Assembly: GCA_033558025.1 (NCBI GenBank)
Contig: JAUCEF010000006.1
Span: 3,286,001-3,350,000 of the forward strand
Origin: Phytophthora sp. 'mugwort'
Lineage: Eukaryota > Oomycota > Peronosporomycetes > Peronosporales > Peronosporaceae
DNA length: 64,000 nucleotides
Reading direction: 5' to 3'
A program made the translations under genes and the position numbers. The notes under the pieces are model-generated. The model did no database searches, had not been told where the DNA came from, and worked only from the letters and a program-made list of their open reading frames with translations. Position 1 is the first letter of the stretch; each line of letters begins with the position of its first letter. Shown here piece by piece: positions 56,665 through 64,000 of this stretch.

Positions 56665-57375
56665 ATGCAGGCGCGAGGGGACCCAGCGATTAAGCTTGTG
56701 CTGCTAGGAAATGGCTCCGTGGGCAAGTCCAGTCTCATTGCACGCTTCGTGGACGATGGTTTCGCTCGAGTGTACAAGCAGACGATTGGACTCGACTTTT
56801 TCGAGAAGAAACTTCAGCTGCCGCGCGACCAGCGGATTGTGCTCCAGGTGTGGGATATCGGCGGTCAGACGATCAATAGCAAGATGCTAAGCAAATACCT
56901 CTTTGGTGTGCACGTGGCGTTGCTGTGCTATGATGTCACGGACGCTCAGTCCTTCAGTGATATCGACGACTGGCTGCGAGTCGCACGCGACAACGGCAAC
57001 AAGCAGATGAATCTGTACCTTGTAGGCAACAAGACGGACCTTGTCGCTCACCGTGTCATCTCGGACGAGAAGCACGAAGCATTTATTCGGCAACATCGAC
57101 TCAGTGGTGGCTTCCTTGTGTCAGCGCAGAGTGGCGACAACGTAATTAAGACCGTGTACCGCATTTCGGCAGCTGCAGCGCACATCCAAGTGTCCGAGTT
57201 CGAGCTTTCATTCTGTGATAAGGTGGTCCGCGCAGTGATACCCGATGTGAATAACCGGGAGGAGGATAAACAAGAGGCACGTACAACGATGGCGGATGAA
57301 ATTGAGGCAGAAGACAGAGCCAACGAGGCGCGTAAGTCTCGGAACATGGCAAAGCATCGATGCCACATCATGTAG
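56665..57375 (+). CDS. RAB28: Rab28-like small GTPase
   Basis: An intronless gene of 236 residues. It has a G1 loop GNGSVGKSS, G2 Thr in YKQTIGLDFFEKK, G3 with the Rab28-specific WDIGGQT in place of WDTAGQE, G4 NKTD and G5 VSAQSG. The C-terminus is CHIM, a CaaX box predicting farnesylation as in animal Rab28 rather than the usual double-Cys geranylgeranyl motif. Rab28 acts at cilium bases and with intraflagellar transport, which fits a zoosporic organism and the nearby DRC12-like gene. A charged linker of about 45 residues precedes the CaaX box. Its stop lies 42 bp from the convergent nuclease stop. Confidence 0.93.
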   Translation: MQARGDPAIKLVLLGNGSVGKSSLIARFVDDGFARVYKQTIGLDFFEKKLQLPRDQRIVLQVWDIGGQTINSKMLSKYLFGVHVALLCYDVTDAQSFSDIDDWLRVARDNGNKQMNLYLVGNKTDLVAHRVISDEKHEAFIRQHRLSGGFLVSAQSGDNVIKTVYRISAAAAHIQVSEFELSFCDKVVRAVIPDVNNREEDKQEARTTMADEIEAEDRANEARKSRNMAKHRCHIM

Positions 57376-57417
57376 AGTCTGCATAGCCAGCCATCTATGG
57401 CAGCAGAGAGATGCGTC

Positions 57418-58625
57418 TTACAGAAAATCACATTCGGTCCGCAGTATTGAGAGCCGCTCTTCCTCAGTGCCATTGAGGAAGGCAAGTCGCAGTAGGTCGT
57501 TAGTGCGCAGCTTGTGCACAGTCGTTGTGAATGAATAGAGTCGTGGCACAATCACTTCCGTCCAAAGATCTCGCTCTTGTCCCGTTGAAGATGGTGGAAG
57601 ACTCAAGGGGGCAACACCCAACGACACACGTGATACTTGAATGGTAGGATGGGGGTCACTACCGCAGATACATTGCACCAAATCGCCGTGCTTGACCCCC
57701 AACATCTTCATGTAAACTGCACATTGGATATGATCATAGAGCGGCGGTGGGGTTCGAAAGCCACGCATTCGGTTCTTAACTTCCACTATAACGGGAGTTA
57801 ACTCCCACTCGTCGTCAGCCGATATGGTTAACGCATCTGCTACACCATCCACCATGCCACAAATAGAAAAGTAGCCATCTTCTTCCTCGGTACTTTCCTC
57901 CTCCATTGTCAAGTCCACAGTTCTAGCAGACCCTGAGGCTCCTTTAGACACTCGTTTAATAATCCGTGTGTGCTTACTCTGCTCAGCAAGTAGCGAGTAG
58001 TCTACAGAAGGTTCCTCTTCAGTCCTTGCGACGTTCCTCGTCTCTGGTGGAGCTGGGAACGTGAGGAAGTAGAAATGCTCGTTCGTGAGCCGCACTTTGG
58101 CTCCAGTCTGACGCTCGTAGGCCTGCACAGTTAGCAGCAGTAACAACATCAGCTTCATTCTACACCACTCTAGTGTACCCATCTCAACAACTAGCAGCTC
58201 ACTTCCAGAGCCAGTGATTCGTTGCGATTGCCGACGCTCGTGTGAATCTTCTCGGCCAGCAGCTTGCGCGCCTCCTGGGCCTCATCCGTCGCGAGCTTCT
58301 TGCTCTTCTGCGCTTCTGTCAGTCTCTTGTCCACGCCCGCCAGCATTTTCTGGGCCACCTGGACATGTGCAGGGGTCGCTCGATCTTTGGACCAGCGCAG
58401 CGCCGCTCGAAGCTGCGGAGCTGCCGCCGCCCCGCTCTTCTGAATGAGCAGCTCCAGCTCCTCGTCCTTGGACACAAGGCGCAACTGCAGTCGGGCGGCG
58501 TCGCGCGCCAGCAGCTGCTCTCGGTCCTGGTACACGCAGTCCAGAGTCTCCTCCGCCACGTCGCCGAAGTCGTGCAGTCCCGTGACCAGCGCCACTTTGG
58601 ACGCGGACAAGCGCACCACCACCAT
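57418..58625 (-). CDS. PD-(D/E)XK-like nuclease superfamily protein, two exons
   Basis: Exons 58625-58203 and 58122-57418 are joined in phase 0 over an 80-nt intron (donor GTGAGC, acceptor CTAACTGTGCAG) and encode 375 residues. The join gives NESLALE-AYERQTGAKV, which reads as continuous protein; read without splicing, the region looks like two separate genes 8 bp apart. Exon 1 is helical (MVVVRLSASKVALVTGLHDF). Exon 2 has CGMVDGVADAL, whose Asp, with the VIVEVKNRM Glu-x-Lys about 30 residues later, forms a PD-(D/E)XK-type active site; PPPLYDHIQCAVYMKMLG follows. The substrate is unknown. It is related in layout to YqaJ/EXO5-type nucleases. Confidence 0.75.
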
Positions 58626-58717
58626 GTCGAATGAAGAATTTGTGTAATGAGGGATACAGGATCCAAATGGCTACATCTTTTGAAAAAGTTGGAAATGGCT
58701 ACATTTGATGCAAATGG

Positions 58718-59850
58718 CTACATATTGAGATACATGAGACTCTCACGTAAACTCGCTGCGTCGACGTGCAGCAAGAGCTCAATGCCTTCGAGTGGATCGA
58801 ATACCCCAGGATCCTGCTCTTGTTGACCTTGTTCATCTTTTTGAGATAACTCGTGCTTTAATTTGACTTGTGGTGGAAAAACTTGGAGCAGCTCGGCCAA
58901 GACGGTGTCGGACGAGTCTCCACGCGCGTACCGACAATAAGCAACTTGGAAACGCACCAGCGTTTGTTGCTGACGATGAGCCGCCAATTCGGACGGAGTG
59001 ACGGCGTTAATAGTGATTTCTTCAATTTGCTGCAGGGTAAAAGCACAAAAAGCGCCATAACGTCAGCATTCGAGCACCGTTGAGGGCAACTTGGAACGTG
59101 AAAACTCGGTCAGTACCAGCGTTTCGAGTAGCTGCAGGGCGCGATCAAAGCGTCTACCAGCTATCAGCACATGAGCCAGTAGTTCCTACAAGATAATCAA
59201 GCAAAAATGAATAGAGCCCATTTACAGCAGAAACTCGTGTGATTTACGTACCAAACTTTTACGATACATTATAGCGTAATGGGCGTCTGCATTGTTGGAC
59301 GACAATTCCATCACTGCCACAATATCCTCCAAGCATTGCTGAGCTTCTTCACGGCACCAGGTCAACGCTGGATTCTGAGAAATGAGACACTGCGCGAGAT
59401 GATACCGCACTTCCAAGGTTAAACTTGTTGTCGATAGTAGAGACCGCAGGAGTTCACTAAGGAGGACACAAAGCAAACAACTCGTCAATTGTGGTACTTC
59501 AATCTCCAGCCTTACCAATGGAATCATGCGCACCTGGCTGCTGTAAACTGTCGCTGCTCCTTCAATAGAAGTGCTTGTGTGTACAAAATGAACGGATCCT
59601 CGTCAAGCGCGTAGCATTGTTGAAAAAAGTGGAAAGGATCCTCATTTCCATCGTCGTCGCGCGCTGTCGGTGGCACTTGACGAGCGGACAGCGGCTGCTC
59701 ATTCTCGTTATTGTCTGCTGCGTCCTGTGCCTTCCGTGGAAATAGACTGCCATGCGGGAGATCCACTGAGCTGTAACCAAGTGCTGCTTTTTGACTCGGT
59801 ACGGCCTCCGCTGCAAACGCTCGCTTCTTTCTGGAAAAGCGGTTGCCCAT
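58718..59850 (-). CDS. TPR-like repeat protein with N-terminal myristoylation-type motif, four exons
   Basis: Approximate exons are 59850-59535, 59459-59252, 59186-59089 and about 59037-58718, joined by introns of about 50-75 nt. The product starts MGNRFSRKKR, a pattern that suits N-myristoylation with a basic cluster. It continues with an acidic linker and then helical hairpins resembling tetratricopeptide repeats (QCYALDEDPFILYTQALLL, then VRYHLAQCLISQNPALTW, then RRFDRALQLLETLVL, then VRFQVAYCRYARGD). No enzymatic domain is seen. Function is unknown; a membrane-tethered scaffold is plausible. Exon ends may be off by a few codons. Confidence 0.6.
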
Positions 59851-59933
59851 GGTACAAGCTCAAGGGTCTTCCGACGGTCTACGGAAGCTCATAAAATAGC
59901 CTTCCTATTCACAGTTTTGACTTGAACTTAAGC

Positions 59934-62900
59934 TTACTCCGTCTCAACAGCACTGTCGGTATCGAACTCGATTGCACTGTCAGTAGTATCCATCACAAAC
60001 TCCCCACTCGTCACTGACTCGGAATCCCTTGCATGATGCTCCTGCTCTCGGTCATCTTCCTGTAATTCTGGTGCTGCGTGAGTCTCTTCACTGGGGACCT
60101 CCAGATCGGACAGCTCTAATCTACTCGGAACCTCAGCAAGAGTCTCCAGTCGATCCGTGTGAGCACTCAGGTCTGCAGATGTCCCAAGCTCTGCTAGCTC
60201 ACCATCAACCAAGACAAGCACACGGTCGACAGCATTCAGCAACATTGCTCTCTGGACTTGATCATGCTGTGGGGATGCCGTAGCGGACGGTAGTAACAGC
60301 AGCACAGTTGCGTCACGAAGCTCGTCATGCACCACATGCTGTAGAATCTCGAGTGTAGCGTCATCCAGAGAGAACTGTAGCTCCGGTTGCAATTGCAACT
60401 CGTCGTCGGGTGGTGGAACTAGCACAGGAGCTAAGGCTAATGCCACCACGGACGGCTCACAGAGTAACGCACGAGCAAGACTCAGAAGGAACCGCTTCAT
60501 CGGGTTCTGTTGGAGACCAGACACGCCAGGCAGCGGTCCATCCAGCGTGGCTACATCGCTCGCAAGTCCCACAACACGCAACGCAGCCCACAGACGCTCG
60601 TCATCGATATCAGCACCGCTTGGATCAAGCTGTGTACGCACTGAGTTGTCATATAACGCAGCACTGGGCGCAACAGCAGACACGCAGGCTACACGCGAGT
60701 GAAGCGTACGCAGACCTAGAGTGGAAATGTCGACGCCATCCACCACAATCCGCCCTGCTGTCAGCTCATGCAAGCGCAGCAGCGCGCGACCGACCGACGA
60801 CACTGAAGATGCAGCAGACGACTCCAAGATAGCCACTTTGTCTCCAGCTTGCAGACGGAACGACACTCCTTTAAGAGCCAAAGGTGGCGCGCCACCATCG
60901 CCGATCTCAAACATGTCGGTAAGCTCGTCCACAATAGCAGCTGCAGGATCACGGAAGCTTACGGCATCGAAGCGTAAGTCGCCCTTAGTCGGCCATGACA
61001 ACGAAGGGTTCACTTCATTAGGTGTAAGGGGAGCTGAGGCGCGCCTTGCTGCTGCCGTAGAATTAGCTGCATTTTTAATAATCACTTCCGCCCCTCGTGC
61101 AGCAGTCTCAGTTCGAGCAGCAGTCGGTAATACCGGGATTAACCACGTCCACATGCGTACGAGCGACTCCAGCGCGCCACCATCAACGACCAGTGCTTCA
61201 TATATCGCCAAAGCCAGCACACTAGCGCTCAGTGTGTTCCGTAAAGCCAAGAAAGATGAAGCAGCCACAATTCCCACGATCACAGTACCGTACAACTGTA
61301 CACGCAATGCAAGCCACTGGTCGACGTGCAGTCCGAGATGAGCATCACGAGCAGCTACATCCAAAAGCCAGAAATGATGACCCAGAACGCGATGGACGTG
61401 CGCCAGCCCAAAGGCCCGCACTACACGAGCTCCTGACAGCGTCTCAGCTGCATGTGTACGCGTTGCCTGTCGCGCAGCCCGCTCCAAGTGAAGCAGATCA
61501 CGAGCTGGTCGCACATACAATCGCATTGCTTGTACATACATGTAGACTACAGGCACAAACAGCACTGCGTAGTAACGTGCCACCATTGCCGCTGTCAACA
61601 GCGCTGTCAAAGTTGAAACCCCAAGGGCTAGTACAGCACCAACTGCAAGAGGAAGTCTTGTATCCAAGTCCGTGAGACTTTTGTCCGTGTACACTCGCTC
61701 GAGGTGACGTCTCCTGGCAAGACTGAGTCGCTTGGATCGGGCTCGACCGCTCCCAGTGCCAAAAGCATCAAAGAAGACCAGAGAAGCGTGCAGGAATGTC
61801 GACGTGAGTGATAAGAAAGCTCGACGTGCTCCCTCAACTGCTGCCATAGCGATACCCAGTGAATAGCCAAGCGATAAAAGCCCCGCACCTAATGCCAAGG
61901 ACGCGTAAATGAGTTGATCCGCCGCCAAGTTCCTTTGACTACTTGAACGCACCCAGTAAGCGACCCACAGCTCACTCAGTAGCTGCAAAGCTTGCCAGAT
62001 GAAGAGCAACACGAAGAGCACCAAAGCGACACGAAAGCCACCAATAAGTTGCGTATACGATCGAATAGACTTGCGCAGCCCTTCACCCTCATTCCACTCA
62101 GCGTCTGCACTTGTTTCACACGAAAGATACTCGCGTAGTGGTCGTTCATTGAGAGCGTAACGGGTCGTCCCAATGATATTTTCCATAGACAATTGCTCAA
62201 TGTCCGCTGGCTTCTCTGTCGGGAAATACGCCGAATCACAGGTGCTCACAACATCAACACCAGAAGCCGCGTAGTTGACCCAGTTATCCTCAGCAGCTTT
62301 TTCCTCTTCCTCGTCGCTGTCTTCGTCACGCTCTTGTTCCTTGCGGCCTTTGACTTCATAAATATCGCGAGTGTGTACGAGTCGACCGCCATCTTCAAAG
62401 CGGATGGCATCGTCAGCAAACTCCGAGGTGATAAATTCTGCGCGCGTCGTCACCACAACTCGAGTTTTGTTGCGTAAAAGGCCCAATAGACAGCGGGAGA
62501 AAATCTCGCGCGCTGTAGATCTCGGGTGGACGCGTGCCAATGGCTCGTCAAGCAGGTACACATCAGCGTCACTGTAGCAAGCACGCGCCAGACTGACGAG
62601 CGCTTGTTGTCCTGAACTTGGTGTCCAATCCTGGATGAGTGTGTGATCCCCGGCCGGTAGCATTGCAATTGGATTAACAAGCGCACAAGCATCGAGCACG
62701 CGCTGGTACTTGCGACGGTCAAATGGAAGGCCAAACAGCACGTTATCACGCACAGAAAGCGCTTGCTGGAGCCATGGCTGCTGTGGACAGTACGCGACTG
62801 AGCCACCGACATACACGCGACCTCCACCACCACCGTCACTCCCATCACGTGCTTGCATTTCACCTAAAAGTGCTGAAAGAAACGAAGATTTGCCACTGCC

Positions 62901-64000
62901 AGGGCGTCCGTGAACCATTAAGAGCTCGCCAGCACCCACAGTCACATCCAAGTGCTGGAAAACCACTGGACCGTTCGTCGCCCACCCCAAAGTGGCGTCT
63001 TCAACAGCGACGACAACATCTTGTGGGTCGTACTTGGCTACTAGCCCCAGACTATCACGTCGAGCCACGGCATACGGGTTCAGTTCTTCTTGATCCATAA
63101 AGTGCGACAGATTGCACATCGATTGCCACGCAGCTCGAGCACCTAACGCCGCTTCAGGCAGCGTTCGAAGGGGTGTCTGCACGAGACGCACAAGCGCCAG
63201 AGTGGCAAATACTGATGCTGGAGTGAGCGAATGTGTAGACGAGTGATAACCCACAGCTAGAGCCGCAGTGGTCAGCAGCACCGGCGTTGCGAAGTTGAAG
63301 GCAGCCTCAGCGGCGCCTCGTACCAGGAAGCGCCACAAAGCTGCCAATTCGCGGCTGCGTGTGGCATTCACACGCACTCTTGCTGCAGGTTCCCACGCGT
63401 GCAGCTTCACTGCAGGCATAGCGCGTACCAAATCCTTCGTCGAGTTCTCTCGGTCCTCACGGGTTCGTCGCAGCCGATCCAAAGAGCGGAATTGCAGTTG
63501 GTTTAGCACCTGAGAGACCACAATCGTCACGACTACTGCGCCTACAAATGCTCCACATGCTGCAACGCCCAGGAACTTGTCGATCAGCGCCAGAATTAAC
63601 GCTAGTGTCAATGGCGCCGCCCACAGTTCGTGTACACACGCAGCACCCTGCAGCAAGTGTGTTACATCAGCAACGTAGAGCGCGTAGGCTTCTCGAGTCG
63701 AAGAGTTCGAGAGTCTCAGCGCCTTCTGGAACACCAGACTCTGTAGTGCCGCTGTGAGTCGCAGCGTCAACGTCTGCAGCTCTGTGCGCACGAACGCCGA
63801 CAGCAGTACACGCAACAACCGAGAGAATAGCAGCGCGCCCAGCCAGAAGAGCAGACAACGTCTCGTCTCGTTGTCGTCCCGGTCTTCCTGCCCCTGTTCC
63901 TGCAGCAGCAACACGCCTCGGAACAGTACGTAAGGCCCCATCAGGTCGCAGAGCTGCACAACGGCGTGCAGGACGCCGAGTCCCGTGAACTTCAGTCCAT
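59934..64000 (-). CDS. ABCC/MRP-type full ABC transporter, 5' end beyond window, degenerate NBDs
   Basis: An open frame of more than 1,350 residues enters from beyond 64000 and stops at 59934-59936; the N-terminus is missing. Order: TMD1, NBD1 (Walker A GRPGSGKSS near 62890-62915, Q-loop YCPQQPW, signature PSSGQQALVSLARA in place of LSGGQ, Walker B VYLLDEPLA), linker, TMD2, NBD2. In NBD1 the switch His is replaced (VVVTTRAEF). In NBD2 the Walker A position reads ILESSAASSVSSVGRAL without GK[ST], and the Walker B region (VVALALAPV) lacks the Asp-Glu. The frame is intact over 4 kb, so the losses look evolved, not decayed. It may work as a regulator or slow transporter. Confidence 0.88.
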   Translation of the reverse strand, partial: GLKFTGLGVLHAVVQLCDLMGPYVLFRGVLLLQEQGQEDRDDNETRRCLLFWLGALLFSRLLRVLLSAFVRTELQTLTLRLTAALQSLVFQKALRLSNSSTREAYALYVADVTHLLQGAACVHELWAAPLTLALILALIDKFLGVAACGAFVGAVVVTIVVSQVLNQLQFRSLDRLRRTREDRENSTKDLVRAMPAVKLHAWEPAARVRVNATRSRELAALWRFLVRGAAEAAFNFATPVLLTTAALAVGYHSSTHSLTPASVFATLALVRLVQTPLRTLPEAALGARAAWQSMCNLSHFMDQEELNPYAVARRDSLGLVAKYDPQDVVVAVEDATLGWATNGPVVFQHLDVTVGAGELLMVHGRPGSGKSSFLSALLGEMQARDGSDGGGGGRVYVGGSVAYCPQQPWLQQALSVRDNVLFGLPFDRRKYQRVLDACALVNPIAMLPAGDHTLIQDWTPSSGQQALVSLARACYSDADVYLLDEPLARVHPRSTAREIFSRCLLGLLRNKTRVVVTTRAEFITSEFADDAIRFEDGGRLVHTRDIYEVKGRKEQERDEDSDEEEEKAAEDNWVNYAASGVDVVSTCDSAYFPTEKPADIEQLSMENIIGTTRYALNERPLREYLSCETSADAEWNEGEGLRKSIRSYTQLIGGFRVALVLFVLLFIWQALQLLSELWVAYWVRSSSQRNLAADQLIYASLALGAGLLSLGYSLGIAMAAVEGARRAFLSLTSTFLHASLVFFDAFGTGSGRARSKRLSLARRRHLERVYTDKSLTDLDTRLPLAVGAVLALGVSTLTALLTAAMVARYYAVLFVPVVYMYVQAMRLYVRPARDLLHLERAARQATRTHAAETLSGARVVRAFGLAHVHRVLGHHFWLLDVAARDAHLGLHVDQWLALRVQLYGTVIVGIVAASSFLALRNTLSASVLALAIYEALVVDGGALESLVRMWTWLIPVLPTAARTETAARGAEVIIKNAANSTAAARRASAPLTPNEVNPSLSWPTKGDLRFDAVSFRDPAAAIVDELTDMFEIGDGGAPPLALKGVSFRLQAGDKVAILESSAASSVSSVGRALLRLHELTAGRIVVDGVDISTLGLRTLHSRVACVSAVAPSAALYDNSVRTQLDPSGADIDDERLWAALRVVGLASDVATLDGPLPGVSGLQQNPMKRFLLSLARALLCEPSVVALALAPVLVPPPDDELQLQPELQFSLDDATLEILQHVVHDELRDATVLLLLPSATASPQHDQVQRAMLLNAVDRVLVLVDGELAELGTSADLSAHTDRLETLAEVPSRLELSDLEVPSEETHAAPELQEDDREQEHHARDSESVTSGEFVMDTTDSAIEFDTDSAVETE

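Noticed and set aside
1..64000. CRISPR arrays, rRNA or tRNA genes
   Set aside because: No regular spacer-repeat arrays and no recognisable rRNA segments or tRNA cloverleaf with A/B boxes were found by eye. The tandem repeats present are irregular or coding-derived.

Overview
The window is nuclear DNA from an oomycete, most likely Phytophthora or a close relative. The evidence is a compact set of eukaryotic genes with 43-98 nt GT-AG introns, flagellar genes (DRC12-like, Rab28, kinesin-14), and dense Ty3/gypsy, Ty1/copia, MULE and pogo-like debris. The sequence alone does not fix the species.

Layout. 1-10.1 kb is a transposon graveyard: the end of a gypsy polyprotein, an antisense copia gag/protease relic, a pogo-like transposase, and a MULE transposase split by an unclassified insertion. 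10.2-29.0 kb is one 18.8 kb Polinton/Maverick (polintovirus-type) element with divergent terminal inverted repeats of about 175 bp. It carries the full core set: protein-primed family B DNA polymerase, chromodomain integrase, adenain-type protease, FtsK/HerA-type packaging ATPase, double jelly-roll major capsid protein and penton. It also carries accessory genes: a fibre-like protein ending in an S74/endosialidase-type intramolecular chaperone, an ExoX-C-like protein, a GIY-YIG nuclease, two paralogous small basic proteins, and several unknowns. Nearly all long genes are broken by indels and stop codons, while short ones are mostly open, so this is a decaying copy. Six of its genes share an ATATAG box 5-8 nt before the ATG, a candidate viral promoter.

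29.9-35.4 kb holds host genes KIN17, THOC7 and a GMC oxidoreductase (choline dehydrogenase-like). 36.3-44.9 kb is a second transposon cluster: a sense copia element truncated in its reverse transcriptase, then antisense gypsy pieces. 44.9-47.2 kb is repeat-bearing and gene-poor.

47.2-64 kb is a gene-dense block: an EED/ESC homologue (PRC2), kinesin-14, DRC12-like protein, a DXD glycosyltransferase, UPF3 (nonsense-mediated decay), Rab28, a PD-(D/E)XK-like nuclease, a TPR protein and the 5'-truncated end of an ABCC-type transporter whose nucleotide-binding domains have lost key residues. A perfect 21-bp-arm hairpin lies just upstream of UPF3.

Exon coordinates were set by hand from splice signals, reading frame and family similarity. 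Family calls rest on motif recognition; no database search was run.
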